Assembly (NCBI GenBank): GCA_030065235.1
Contig: JASJDC010000002.1
Coordinates: forward strand, 520,001-584,000
Source: Alphaproteobacteria bacterium
Lineage (GTDB): Bacteria > Pseudomonadota > Alphaproteobacteria > UBA8366 > Aestuariispiraceae
Direction of reading: 5' to 3'
DNA length: 64,000 nt
Below, in pieces: positions 1-9,761 of this stretch (positions are counted from its first letter, which is position 1; each line of letters begins with the position of its first letter). A program made the position numbers and the translations under genes. A model generated the notes under the pieces. It saw only the letters and a list, made by a program, of their open reading frames with translations. It searched no databases and was not told where the DNA came from.

Positions 1-2
1 AC

Positions 3-287
3 AGCGCCTTGGCTCTGGCGCGGCTCGAGGCGCATTATTTCGTCAACGATTTGTTCCTGGCCCCGGATCAGTTGCTGCGCGACGCCGACCGGCTGGCGCG
101 CACGCCCGGGCGCATCGTCCAGGGCCGGTATGATTCGGTCTGCCCGCCTGTTTCCGCTTTCGACCTGGCGCAAGCCTGGCCGGCAGCCGATCTGGACATG
201 GTCGACGACGCCGGCCACTCGGCCAATGAACCGACGATCACCGCGGCCCTGGTGCGGGCGGCCAACGATTTCCGCGAGCTTGGCTGA
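3..287 (+). CDS. pip: Proline iminopeptidase, C-terminal fragment (5' end outside window)
   Basis: This is the last 94 codons of an alpha/beta-hydrolase that enters from the left edge and ends at TGA 285-287. The family removes N-terminal proline from peptides in the cytoplasm. Visible family marks are the segment around LEAHYFVND, the strand carrying the catalytic Asp (IVQGRYDSVCPP) and the catalytic His context (DDAGHSANEP), which are characteristic of the S33 proline iminopeptidases. The nucleophile Ser lies outside the window, so activity cannot be judged. It converges on the meaB operon, with 24 bases between the stops. Confidence 0.85.
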   Translation, partial: SALALARLEAHYFVNDLFLAPDQLLRDADRLARTPGRIVQGRYDSVCPPVSAFDLAQAWPAADLDMVDDAGHSANEPTITAALVRAANDFRELG

Positions 288-311
288 TCGCGGCGGACGC
301 AGGTTCGCCAC

Positions 312-1334
312 TCAATCCTCGGTCTGAAATACGGCTTGAACGATGCGCCGCGCCGCGACGGCCGGCGGCAGGACGCCGTCGCGCACCTCCGCCTGGGCCG
401 CTTCGAGCAGCGGCCGGGCGCGCGGCGCCGAGCGGACGGCCTCGATCAGCCCTTCGCCGAGTTCGGACCAGAGCCAGTCGAGCGCTTGAGCACGGCGCCG
501 TGCGGCCCAATCGCCGCTTTCTCTCAAGGCCGCGCGATAGGCCTCGATCCGATCCCAGATCGCCGCCATCCCGTCGCCCGCGAGGGCCGAGCAGGTCAGC
601 ACTTGCGGCGTCCAGGCGGCGACCGACGGACGCAGCAGGGCCAGGGCGTTTCGGTAGTCGCCGGCGGTGCGATCGGCCTGCTCCCGCAAGGCGCCGTCCG
701 CTTTGTTGACCAGCAGCAGGTCGGCTAGTTCGACGATGCCGCGCTTCACGCCCTGCAATTCATCGCCGCCGCCGGGCGCCAGCAGCAACAGGAACATATC
801 GGTCATTTCCGCGACGGCGGTTTCCGATTGGCCGACGCCGACCGTCTCGACCAGGATCACGTCGAAACCCGCCGCCTCGCATAGCAGCCCCGCCTCCCGC
901 GTCCGGCGCGCGACCCCGCCCAATGTGGCGCCGGCGGGCGAGGGGCGGATGAAGGCGTTAGGGTTTCGGGCCAAGGTCTCCATCCGCGTCTTATCGCCGA
1001 GAATAGAGCCGCCGCTGCGCCGCGAGGACGGGTCGACCGCCAAAACGGCGAGCCGGCGGCCGCGCGTAACGATGCTGTTCCCGAAACACTCGATGAAGGT
1101 CGACTTCCCGACGCCGGGCGCGCCGCTGACGCCCAGCCGGATGGCGGCGCCCGTATGCGGCATCACCGCTTCCAGCAGCGCGTCCGCCGCGCGCCGGTGA
1201 TCGGGCCGTGTGGATTCGACGAGCGTGATCGCCTGCGCTAGCGCCCGTCGGTCCCCGCCAAGCACTCGGTCGGCCAGCGCCGGCGCGCGGTCCGCACTCT
1301 TGGAAACAGCAGGGCGCCGCACGGATGCTGTCAT
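312..1334 (-). CDS. meaB: MeaB/ArgK-family GTPase, methylmalonyl-CoA mutase chaperone
   Basis: This 340-residue P-loop GTPase is of the MeaB type, which loads and protects the adenosylcobalamin cofactor of methylmalonyl-CoA mutase. The P-loop GAPGVGKST is at residues 71-79, followed by DPSSRRSGG, the switch-like VETVGVGQSE and the base-recognition NKAD. Length and motif order match the family. Its ATG overlaps the stop of the preceding unknown gene, so it is the third gene of a GNAT-unknown-meaB transcript. The mutase itself is not in the window. Confidence 0.93.
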   Translation of the reverse strand: MTASVRRPAVSKSADRAPALADRVLGGDRRALAQAITLVESTRPDHRRAADALLEAVMPHTGAAIRLGVSGAPGVGKSTFIECFGNSIVTRGRRLAVLAVDPSSRRSGGSILGDKTRMETLARNPNAFIRPSPAGATLGGVARRTREAGLLCEAAGFDVILVETVGVGQSETAVAEMTDMFLLLLAPGGGDELQGVKRGIVELADLLLVNKADGALREQADRTAGDYRNALALLRPSVAAWTPQVLTCSALAGDGMAAIWDRIEAYRAALRESGDWAARRRAQALDWLWSELGEGLIEAVRSAPRARPLLEAAQAEVRDGVLPPAVAARRIVQAVFQTED

Positions 1335-1828
1335 GGTCCGTCTTTGACGCCGAACACGGCCTTCGCCATCAAGCGCAGCTTCTTCCGCGCGTCGGGATCG
1401 AGCTCGTTCAGCACTTTTTGTTTATTGCGATAGATCGTCATCGCCGTCTGCACCAACGACTCACGGTCCGCCCGCGCGCCCGCCGCCGCCATCGCCGGCG
1501 CGGTGAGACCCGCGGGCCTGCTCTGCGTCTGGGTGAGCGTTTCGGCTTGCGTCCCGGCAGGATGGCTCGCCATGATTTCCCGATGCGCCGCCGCCAGCGC
1601 CTCGCGGATTGTCTCCCGATCCAGATCGGTGGCGTTCGCCTTGTGGCGCAGGTCCGAGTCCGACCCCGCCGCATCAGCCGTCGCGTGCGCGGCCTCCCGC
1701 GCCAGATCCTCGGCTGCGCCCGACGGCGTCGTTTCACCGGCGATCCGCGCCTCGGCGCGGCGCGTCTTTTCAAGAGCGGCGCGGCCCTCCCTAGTGAGGA
1801 ATACGGACTGCATCAGACGCTGAAACAT
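1331..1828 (-). CDS. Conserved hypothetical protein upstream of meaB
   Basis: This 165-residue, soluble, Ala- and Arg-rich protein has no signal peptide, membrane segment or domain that I recognise. The first 40 and last 50 residues look helical and better ordered. The middle (about 45-110) is low-complexity and probably flexible. The C-terminus has a basic helix containing DPDARKKLRLMAKAVFG. It sits 9 bases after the GNAT gene and overlaps the meaB start by four bases, so translation is probably coupled. A role linked to the mutase chaperone is possible only by association. Confidence 0.7.
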   Translation of the reverse strand: MFQRLMQSVFLTREGRAALEKTRRAEARIAGETTPSGAAEDLAREAAHATADAAGSDSDLRHKANATDLDRETIREALAAAHREIMASHPAGTQAETLTQTQSRPAGLTAPAMAAAGARADRESLVQTAMTIYRNKQKVLNELDPDARKKLRLMAKAVFGVKDGP

Positions 1829-1837
1829 CGGATCAAC

Positions 1838-2383
1838 CTAGCCCGACTCGCCATTCTGCGCCAATTCCGAAAGCGCGAGACACTTGGCCATGACAAACTC
1901 GTCCTTAAGCGCGCCGTCAATCAGCACCGAGCCTGATTTGCGCCCCTCGACCGCATATCCGAGCGATTTGTACAGGCCAAGCGCCGGTGCGTTATCGACC
2001 AACACCGTCAGTTCGAGGCGGTCGATTCCAGCATCGCGCGCCCGCGCCTCGATCGCCCGCATCAGCCGGCGGCCGACCCCCTGGCGCGCGCAACGGGCCA
2101 GAACGCCGACGCCGACGGTCCCTGAATGGCGCAAACGCTGGAGTTGACCCGCCAGCAACACCGCCTCGCCGATCGCCGCGCCGTCGCGCCAGGCCGTGAG
2201 ATAGGCCGACCGCGGCGCAGCGGCCATCGCCTCGATCACCGCCGCCATATCCGCCGCCGTGGCGGCCCGTTCCTGGGGCAGCCGATGGAAATACGCGGTT
2301 TCGGTCAGCAGGGCGTCGCCAAGCCGTTTCAAGTCCGGCGCGTCGGCTTTGACCGCCTCTCTGATCACCAGCGCATCCGTCAT
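1838..2383 (-). CDS. GNAT-family N-acetyltransferase
   Basis: This 181-residue protein has the GNAT fold, which transfers an acetyl group from acetyl-CoA to an amine. The acetyl-CoA loop RQGVGRRLM is in the centre, and the usual C-terminal motif (NAPALGLYKSLGY) follows. I chose ATG at 2383 because AGGAG lies about 10 bases upstream on the minus strand and the acetyltransferase fold begins immediately. A longer in-frame extension exists but reads as non-coding. It is first in the operon with the unknown gene and meaB. The substrate is unknown. Confidence 0.85.
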   Translation of the reverse strand: MTDALVIREAVKADAPDLKRLGDALLTETAYFHRLPQERAATAADMAAVIEAMAAAPRSAYLTAWRDGAAIGEAVLLAGQLQRLRHSGTVGVGVLARCARQGVGRRLMRAIEARARDAGIDRLELTVLVDNAPALGLYKSLGYAVEGRKSGSVLIDGALKDEFVMAKCLALSELAQNGESG

Positions 2384-2583
2384 CCGGGCGCTCTCCTGTA
2401 GAACCGCCGCTGCACAGTGGAGCGAACCGGCCGTCCTGTCACGCGCACGGCTCGAAAGGCGATGCGATGCTTTTCGGTTGAAAACGCGCGAATGAGTCAG
2501 CATGACTACGGCTGAGGCGTTTCCGGGGTGGGAGCATGAAGGGCGAACGCCGCTCGTTTGGTTAGGTCGTGGGGACCGACGAC

Positions 2584-3696
2584 ATGCCCGATCGCGATCC
2601 GGATTGCATAGCGAGGCTGCCCAGGGATTTTGAGTCGCGCGGCTGGGCCGTTCCATTCACCACAGAGTTTCTGAGTTACGCGCGCCTCCGGCGTGGGGCG
2701 GACGAGACGTTGGAGTATCTGGTTCCGGGATTGGCAGGCGGCGGGGAAACCTATGTGATCCCAGCCGGATTACTGAACGATATCGGGTCGCTGAGCGTCT
2801 ATGACCGCAGCCTTCTCGAAGCGCTCGGCGAAACCGACGCGCTGAACCCCGCGACGATTCGAGCCCTGGCGACCAAGATCGCCGCCAGCGGTTTGGCCGG
2901 CGCCGGCCCGGCCCGCACGGCGCGAACGGCCTTGTCGAAAGCATCGTCTGATTCACTGCTTATACATATCGCCCTTATTCAGATGGCGGTCGCGCAGTTG
3001 GGCCAGGGCGACTCCGCGATCGGCCTGGCCGAATTGGCGAGCCCGGCGGGCCAAGACCGCGCCAAGGCGGCGATTCAGTCTTACGCGGATGAAAAGGGCG
3101 CCACGCCGAATGAGATATTCTCCGTTCTCGAAGTCTGGGCGCGGTCAATCGCCGCCATCGGGTCGCCGGATCGACAGGTCGAGGGCGAGATCCTGGTCCT
3201 GACCGGCGAAATACGCGCGTTCAGAGCGGCCCTTCTGGCCTGGCTCGGACCCGAACCCAAAATGCATGCACAGATGGCGCAACGCATCGCCGCAGCCGCA
3301 AAAGAGACCCTGGCCGAGGCGCTGCCGCAGATTGCCGCGTTGGACCAGATGGCGCTCGATATGCGGACCACCCTGTCGGATTGGCGGCGGTCGCGGGCGC
3401 GCTTGACCCGGACCGTCGCCCGGATCGAGGCCATCCTGGACGGCTGGTCGCGCATGGTGACGCGTTGGCGCGACGTCGCCGAGTCGGATCGGACCGACCA
3501 GCGGGAAATGGTGGTGAAATGCGCCTTAAGCCTCCCTGTATTGCCGACAGCCTTGGTGCGCGGGCGATCGGAATTCTGGTTGAGCATACGGCGGAACCAG
3601 ATTGATTGGCGGAATGAGACCGCGGAGTTGGCGACCGGCGGCGTCTCCGAAAAATTACGCGAGAAGTTCGCCGGCGCCGCGCTGGAATTCTCATGA
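2584..3696 (+). CDS. Unknown protein, first gene of a two-gene operon
   Basis: I do not recognise this roughly 370-residue protein. It has no signal peptide or clear membrane span. The N-terminal third contains a beta-rich stretch (ETLEYLVPGL, GETYVIPAGLL). The rest is predominantly helical with many Ala, Arg and Trp residues, including repeated DWRRSRARL and DGWSRMVTRWRD segments. The start could be ATG 2584 or GTG 2569 in the same frame. The former has GGGG about nine bases upstream. Its TGA overlaps the ATG of the next gene, so the two are translationally coupled. They face the giant coiled-coil gene. Confidence 0.75.
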   Translation: MPDRDPDCIARLPRDFESRGWAVPFTTEFLSYARLRRGADETLEYLVPGLAGGGETYVIPAGLLNDIGSLSVYDRSLLEALGETDALNPATIRALATKIAASGLAGAGPARTARTALSKASSDSLLIHIALIQMAVAQLGQGDSAIGLAELASPAGQDRAKAAIQSYADEKGATPNEIFSVLEVWARSIAAIGSPDRQVEGEILVLTGEIRAFRAALLAWLGPEPKMHAQMAQRIAAAAKETLAEALPQIAALDQMALDMRTTLSDWRRSRARLTRTVARIEAILDGWSRMVTRWRDVAESDRTDQREMVVKCALSLPVLPTALVRGRSEFWLSIRRNQIDWRNETAELATGGVSEKLREKFAGAALEFS

Positions 3697-5135
3697 GCGC
3701 TGACGCGATGCAGAAGAGCGGGTCAGACGCGCATCAGGCGATCCTTGAGCTTTTCGAATCCTTGCCGGATCGCGACTTGATACGGCTTGGGGCGCGGATC
3801 GAATTGGATCGCGTGGAAAACCGGTTCGGCCTGCCGCATGAAGCGGTCATGGCCTTATTGCGCCCTTTCCTGGCCGCGGTTCGGGCGCCGCGCGTCTTCA
3901 CACCGGAACGCATCGTCTGCGTGCCGTTCGAAGATTTGCTGACGATCCCCGATCCGGAATGCGCGAAACCCGGCGAAATCGGCCGGCCCTCCATTTCCGT
4001 TTTTCTGGAATGGCTGGCCAAGGAGTTGCTCGCCGACTCGTTTCCTTCGCTGGCGGACCGGTTCGTCCAAGCCCAACGCGCTGGCGATCTGGCCGCAACA
4101 CGGCGCGCGGCGCGCGAAATATGGTCAATCTGCGCCGAAAGCATGCAGGCCGCCTTCGACGACGCGGAACAAGATGCGCGCCGGCGCGCGGCGCTTTGCA
4201 GCAGGCTGGGCGGCGAGGCGCAATTCACCCAAGCCGCCAACATGATGAAGGTGCTGCGCATCGCCCGCTATATCGAGACGATCAAGGAAATTCTGCCGCC
4301 AAAGCCGATCGTCGCGCTCAGTTCGGAACATGTCTCGGCCATCACGGATACCTATGTCCATGTCGCCGATGAAGAGCCGGGCTGCGAGTTGCTGTTCCTC
4401 CTGGTCGTCATGGCGCGCCTCCTGCAGCCGTTTCCGATCCTCAAAGTCTTCCGCACCCTGTCGAGCAACAAGGACGATTCCTTTGTCCGCCGGACCGATT
4501 TGAGCATCGCCGGCGACATGGTCATCGACGCGCTGGAACAGGACGCCAATCGAGTCGCCGAGGCCATCAAGCGCGCCGATGTGTCGGAACAGGAAGTCGT
4601 GCGCCAAGCCGCCCGTTTCGCAGCGGCGTTCAAAGGGATTTCCACCGATATCGGCATACGGCGCGACGGCGCGTGGGGCCGACGCATGGTGAATAGCCGC
4701 GCCATGGTCAGCGATGCGGTTGGAAAAATTGTGCTCGACTGTGCGGAAGAGACAGTGAAAACGGCGCTGCCGGTGAAGGACGGACGACTCGACGCCTTGT
4801 CCCAGTATCCTGATGACAGTGCGTTCGAAGCGGCGGAGAACAGAGCCATCGCCTTGGCTCAGACATTGCGCATATCCGAGCAATTAGGATTGAAGACGGC
4901 GTGCGGTTCCGCGGTGTCGGGCCTGCGTCGCGACTTCGACGATCTAGGCGTTCAAATGATCAAGAAACTCGCCGCGGTTGACCCTGAGAGCGAGGCGCCG
5001 GCGCATGCGAATCTGTGCATGGTCGTCCGGCTGACCGAATTGATCGCCAATTCCGAACAGGCGGATCTGCTTCGCCGGCGCGGGACCGCCGCGCTGAAAG
5101 AGGCGGTTGGCAAGGCCGATCGCGCGGAAACCTGA
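3693..5135 (+). CDS. Unknown all-helical protein, second gene of the operon
   Basis: This 480-residue protein overlaps the previous gene by ATGA. It appears entirely helical and cytoplasmic, with no signal peptide, membrane span, nucleotide-binding loop or metal motif that I can see. Several Cys residues are scattered without a CxxC pattern. Coupled translation suggests a complex with the upstream product. The stop lies 100 bases from the convergent end of the TipN/GPR-like gene. That intergenic stretch contains a GGCCC/GGGCC inverted repeat near 5218-5234. I cannot assign a function. Confidence 0.75.
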   Translation: MSADAMQKSGSDAHQAILELFESLPDRDLIRLGARIELDRVENRFGLPHEAVMALLRPFLAAVRAPRVFTPERIVCVPFEDLLTIPDPECAKPGEIGRPSISVFLEWLAKELLADSFPSLADRFVQAQRAGDLAATRRAAREIWSICAESMQAAFDDAEQDARRRAALCSRLGGEAQFTQAANMMKVLRIARYIETIKEILPPKPIVALSSEHVSAITDTYVHVADEEPGCELLFLLVVMARLLQPFPILKVFRTLSSNKDDSFVRRTDLSIAGDMVIDALEQDANRVAEAIKRADVSEQEVVRQAARFAAAFKGISTDIGIRRDGAWGRRMVNSRAMVSDAVGKIVLDCAEETVKTALPVKDGRLDALSQYPDDSAFEAAENRAIALAQTLRISEQLGLKTACGSAVSGLRRDFDDLGVQMIKKLAAVDPESEAPAHANLCMVVRLTELIANSEQADLLRRRGTAALKEAVGKADRAET

Positions 5136-5235
5136 CCCGGCGACGCAATCCCCAACGGCCCGATTGGCGAAGAGTCATGTCTCCGCCCGCCGCCGCCGCT
5201 CTATGGCCCGCCCTCTGGCCCGGCCTCTGGGCCGA

Positions 5236-8200
5236 CTAACCGTCCCGTCCGATTGCGTGGCTGAGCAAGATGTAGAGTTTGCCGACATCCGCCGTCATGA
5301 AGGTGGATTGCAGCACATGCTCAGGATCGGCCGCCTGCGCCTCATCCAAGAGACGGTCGAACTGATCGAGATACCGGGCGACATAGTCGCGCGTATCCTT
5401 ATCGCGCTGAACCCGTTCGGCGATTTTCCGCATCACGGCGGCCTGTTTGCCGCGCAGAAGCGCGCGGGTGAAGACCGCGCGATCACCCTTCACATATCGT
5501 TTCCAGTCCGCTTCGGGGACGTCGCCTTCCAGCACGCGCGTCAGATCGATCGCGGTCGAATTCAGGTCTTCAATGATGAAGCGCGCCGATTTCAGGAACG
5601 CCTCGCGGCGTTGTGCTTCGTCCTTGTCGCGCAGCCCTTCAGCCTGGCGCGCCACCTTTTCAGACGCATCGACCAAGCGCTGCGTTTGGCGTTTCAGCGT
5701 GTCCCCGATTCCCGCGACATCGCCCTGCGCCGCTTTCACCGCCTGGCTCAACAGCGCGCCGCCCTCTGACAGTTCGCGCCCCAACCCGCCGACCGTCTCG
5801 CGCGTTTCCGACGCCGCCTTGCGCAGGCCGCGGCGCTGCGCCGACAACAGGTCGGCTGCGCTGGAGACCTGCTGATTGGCGAGATCGCCGGCCGCGGCCA
5901 AATCCCCTGTCTGCGTGCGCAGCAAGGCGACCAAGGATTCGACCCGTTCGGCGACCCGGTCCGCCGCGCCGACGACGCCGTCCTGCTGCTGGGCGAAAGC
6001 GTCGCCCAGCAGCGCCGTCGCCGATGCGGCAGTCGCGGCCGCTTCGGCCAGATCGGACGCCTGCGTTTTCAGGGCGGCGCGGTGATCGTCGATCTGCATG
6101 CCCGCTTGAACCGAGACGCTGGTCAATTTCTCCGAGCCGGACTCCAATTTCGCCGTGACCGAATCAAAGAGTTTCGCCGCGTCTTCGACCGCCTTGCCGA
6201 AACCGGCGGACTTGTCGCGGAACGCGTCCCCCGCCGTCGCGATCCGGTCCTTCACCGCGTCGGCCGCCGCGGCCAGTTCCTTGGTTTGCGCCTCCAAGGC
6301 GTCTCCGATCGCCGCGACGCGGGCCTGCGCCGCGTCCGACGCCCCCGACAGGCTGTCTGTTTGCGCCGAGATTGTCCCGTCGATCTTGGCGACATTCTCG
6401 GCCAGCGCCGCCGACAGGTCGTTCAGGGCCGAGGCGTCGGCGCGCAGGCCTTCGCGAATACGCATGATGCCGCCAGCCGCCTTATCCGACGCTTCGGTCA
6501 GATCGGCCGTGTGGTGACGGATCGCATCCCGGATATCGCGCACCTGGGTCGAGGCGTGATCCGACGCCGATTTCAGCTCCTGACTTTGCAGCTGCAGCGT
6601 CTCCCCGATCATACGGGCTTGACCCTGGACCCAATCGGCGGAATCGCGCAGCTCGCGGCTCTGCTGGCGCAGCAGGTCGGCCATGCCGCGGGCTTGAGCG
6701 ATCGCCGGATCGAAAGTGTCGTTCAAATTCTCGACGCCGCTCTGCAGCGCGTCACGTATCTCCTGGCTGCGTTCTCGCAGCAATGTGTCGATCGCTTGCG
6801 CCTGCGTCGAGGATTTCGCCGACGCGTCCTGGAGCTCGACGACCTGGGCGTTCAGCGCCGTCCGGATCGCTTCGGCGCGAGACGCCGCCAGATCTGTAGC
6901 GCGGCCGATGCCGTCCGCTTGCGCCAAAAGCGTCTCGCCCAGCGCGGTGACTTTTGCAGCCGCCTCGTCCGACAGTTTGGTCAAGCGCCGGCCTTGAGAC
7001 TCGCTGGCGCTGCGCACCAAACCCGATTGCGTCGCCACCTCGGCCGCCATCGACGCCAGTTGCGCGGATTGCCGCTCGACCGCCTGTTGGATCGCGCTGG
7101 TTTGCACGCCGGTCTGGTCTGCGGCATGGACCATATCCTTCGCCTGCTGCTTCAAGGCGAGACTGATCTCGCGGACATTCTCGGCGCTGCGCGCGACCGA
7201 GGCCGCGACGCTCTCCGCCGATTCGGTGACGCCTTGCTGCAGCGCGCGGGCGAACCCGGCCGCCTGCGTATCGAGCGCCTCGCCGAGCCCCTCCAAGCGC
7301 GCCTCGGTGCGATCCAATAGGGCCTCATTGCCGCTCTCCAGGCGGGTCAGTGCGGATTTGACGGCGTCGGTCAACACGCCCGCCTGCCGGTCGAGAAGGG
7401 CCGTGATCTGGGCGACGCGGTCGCCGGTCCGATCGGCGAAAGCGTCGAAGGCCTCTTTCTGCCGCGCGAATCCCGCCTCCAGCCGCTCGCTGGCGCCGAC
7501 CGATTGCGCGTCCAGATCCTGGACCATCCGCTCTACCCGGTCAGCGGATATCGAAACTGTTTGATCCAGCGCCTCGGACTGGCGGCCTACCGCCCCGGTC
7601 AACGCTTCGGCGCTGTCTTTCAGCTTCGCGTCGAAGCCGGCGCTCATCGCGTTCAGCGCAGAGTCGGCTTCCGCGCCATAAGACTCCAAAGCCTGTCTGT
7701 GCGCTTCAAGATGCGCGGCGAGGTCATCCGCGGATTTCGCGGCGCCGGTTTCGAGGCTCGTCGCCGCTGTTTCGACCTGCGCATGCGCCGCGCGCGCCGC
7801 ATCGGTCAGGGCCGCGCCCTGGGTCTCGACAGCCTCCTGAAATCGTTGCGCTGCGCCGGCGGTCTCGGCGGTCAGGCCGGTCACTAAGTCGGTCAGCTTT
7901 TTTTCCGCGGCCGCTGCGAAGGCGTTGAACGCGTCGGACTGCGCGTCCAATCCCGCGTTCAGCGCGAGTTTATTATTGTGGCTGACTTCCGCCCAGCGCT
8001 TGCTCCATTCGGCGACGCGCGCGCTGGTGTCGGTCTGCGACGCCCGCAAGGCCGTCGCATGCGCAGTGACAGCCGCGTTCATCGTCCCGGCGGCCTCGTC
8101 GACCGCTTTACTCAAAGCGTCGGCGAAACCGCGGATGCGTTCGCTGACCGCCGCCTCCGCCGCATCGAGCTCGGCGCGCCGACCTGCGACCGCGTCCTCC

Positions 8201-9513
8201 ATCTTCGCCGCCGCGCGTTCCACGCCGTCTTCCAACTTATCGACCAATTGATCGACGCGCTCATCAGTCTGCAAAGTGAAAGCGCTTAACGCATCCGCCT
8301 GATCCTTGAAGCTGGCCGCCATATGGCCGGAAAGCCGTTCAGACTGCGCCGTCAGGCGGGCGTCGAAATCGGCGGTCCAGGCCTCGGCCTGTTCGCCGGC
8401 CGCATCAAGCGCCGATTTCTGAGCGGCCACCGCCGCGTCCAGCCCCTTCGCCGTCGCGTCGGTCCGCGCCTGCAGCGTTGCCGCCAGCGCATCCATATCC
8501 GCCCCGGCGTCGCGCGCGATCTCGCCCAGCCGGGCCGCCTGTTCCCGCGCCAAATCCTCCAGCCGTCGCACCGCGTCCTGGGCGGCCTCGCGCATGCGCG
8601 CACCGATCTGATCGGCGGCGTTCGAGGTCGCTTCGCCGGCGCCGCGCATGGCGGCGCCGCCGCTCTCCAGGATCGCGGCGATCGATTCGGCCTGCCGCGA
8701 CGCCAGATCGGCACTGTGTTCGAGGTCGGCGCGGAATTGGTCGAAGGCCGCCGCCAGCGCTTGCGCCGTTTCCGTCGCGCCGGTGGAAGCGTCGGCGAGT
8801 TCGCCGCTTTGTCGGTGCAGCGCAGCCCGGATCGCGTCGCCCTGCTCGGACGCTCTGAGCGTTGCGTCATCCAATTCCCGCGTTTGCCGCACCACGGCCG
8901 AATCGATCGCCTGACGTTGCGATTCGAGCCTGTCGATCAGGGTGGCGAGCGCCTCGGTCTGATTCTGCAGCACGCCTTTCAACGCGCCGCCTTGCCGCCC
9001 CGCTTCGGCTGTGCGGTTCTCCAGCGCCTCGAGCTGGGCGCGCAGCGCGTCCGTGATCTCCGAGACCCCCTGGATCGCAGCCTCGCCCGAGTCGCTGAGG
9101 TCTTGCGTCTGGCGGCGCAGGGAGTCGGCGACGATAGCCAGCCGCGCTTCGGATTCCTCGGCTGGATAGGCGAGCAGCGCGAGCTGACCGCGCAGCACAT
9201 TGGTATGATGGCGCACATCATGACCGCGCCGCAGATGGATCGCCATCAGCCAGAGGAAGGCGAGAGGCGCGAAAACGCCAGCGACCATCGCTGCGATCTC
9301 GTGCGGGAGAAGCTCGGCCAGCAAGCCCCAGCCGACGATCGCATCGAGATACCAAGTACAAAGGCCGAGCCAAAGCAGGCTGGCCGCGCCAGCGACGCCA
9401 GTGATCCATAGACCCAGACGGCGGGCGCGCTGCGCCTCCTTGCGGACCTGTTCGGCGGTCGGCGCGATCGGGCGCGGCTCCGGTTGCGGGAAATGAGTGA
9501 TTTGCGCGGTCAT
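5236..9513 (-). CDS. Giant membrane-anchored coiled-coil protein, TipN/GPR-like polarity factor candidate
   Basis: The gene encodes 1425 residues. A short cytoplasmic N-terminus is followed by two membrane helices (about 33-55 and 72-94), then over 1100 residues of degenerate helical repeats rich in Ala, Gln and Asp with the recurrent pattern A-x2-Q-x3-I/L-x3-L. The last 120 residues form a distinct C-terminal domain (ARFIIEDLNSTAIDLTRVL, then KGDRAVFTRALL and ADVGKLYILL). This architecture matches Caulobacter TipN and the rhizobial growth-pole-ring proteins, which mark cell poles and guide growth. The assignment rests on architecture, not on a search. An apolipoprotein-like or chemoreceptor-like annotation would reflect only the coiled coil. 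Confidence 0.8.
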   Translation of the reverse strand: MTAQITHFPQPEPRPIAPTAEQVRKEAQRARRLGLWITGVAGAASLLWLGLCTWYLDAIVGWGLLAELLPHEIAAMVAGVFAPLAFLWLMAIHLRRGHDVRHHTNVLRGQLALLAYPAEESEARLAIVADSLRRQTQDLSDSGEAAIQGVSEITDALRAQLEALENRTAEAGRQGGALKGVLQNQTEALATLIDRLESQRQAIDSAVVRQTRELDDATLRASEQGDAIRAALHRQSGELADASTGATETAQALAAAFDQFRADLEHSADLASRQAESIAAILESGGAAMRGAGEATSNAADQIGARMREAAQDAVRRLEDLAREQAARLGEIARDAGADMDALAATLQARTDATAKGLDAAVAAQKSALDAAGEQAEAWTADFDARLTAQSERLSGHMAASFKDQADALSAFTLQTDERVDQLVDKLEDGVERAAAKMEDAVAGRRAELDAAEAAVSERIRGFADALSKAVDEAAGTMNAAVTAHATALRASQTDTSARVAEWSKRWAEVSHNNKLALNAGLDAQSDAFNAFAAAAEKKLTDLVTGLTAETAGAAQRFQEAVETQGAALTDAARAAHAQVETAATSLETGAAKSADDLAAHLEAHRQALESYGAEADSALNAMSAGFDAKLKDSAEALTGAVGRQSEALDQTVSISADRVERMVQDLDAQSVGASERLEAGFARQKEAFDAFADRTGDRVAQITALLDRQAGVLTDAVKSALTRLESGNEALLDRTEARLEGLGEALDTQAAGFARALQQGVTESAESVAASVARSAENVREISLALKQQAKDMVHAADQTGVQTSAIQQAVERQSAQLASMAAEVATQSGLVRSASESQGRRLTKLSDEAAAKVTALGETLLAQADGIGRATDLAASRAEAIRTALNAQVVELQDASAKSSTQAQAIDTLLRERSQEIRDALQSGVENLNDTFDPAIAQARGMADLLRQQSRELRDSADWVQGQARMIGETLQLQSQELKSASDHASTQVRDIRDAIRHHTADLTEASDKAAGGIMRIREGLRADASALNDLSAALAENVAKIDGTISAQTDSLSGASDAAQARVAAIGDALEAQTKELAAAADAVKDRIATAGDAFRDKSAGFGKAVEDAAKLFDSVTAKLESGSEKLTSVSVQAGMQIDDHRAALKTQASDLAEAAATAASATALLGDAFAQQQDGVVGAADRVAERVESLVALLRTQTGDLAAAGDLANQQVSSAADLLSAQRRGLRKAASETRETVGGLGRELSEGGALLSQAVKAAQGDVAGIGDTLKRQTQRLVDASEKVARQAEGLRDKDEAQRREAFLKSARFIIEDLNSTAIDLTRVLEGDVPEADWKRYVKGDRAVFTRALLRGKQAAVMRKIAERVQRDKDTRDYVARYLDQFDRLLDEAQAADPEHVLQSTFMTADVGKLYILLSHAIGRDG

Positions 9514-9761
9514 GACGCCACGCTACGCGTTTACGCTTTAGAATGGAACGCCGGGCTTGAGGGCGGGCGCAAAGCCAAGCTGGCCGGGGCGCTTGGCCTC
9601 GCCGGCGCCATTGCCTAGACTGCGCGCTCGGCGCCCGAGCCCGCCACTCGATTCGCGAAAGCCGCCTCGGTCGGGAGGTTTTGGCCCGTTGAGGGCGTGG
9701 GCGCGCGGGCGGTCCGCCTGGTCCGAAGGGCCTGATCGCCCCGTCATTCTTGGAGCCTTGC

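Noticed and set aside
6082-7320. 412-codon plus-strand frame inside the giant coiled-coil gene
   Set aside because: The minus-strand repeats explain the sequence; the plus-strand product is Arg-rich with no domain.
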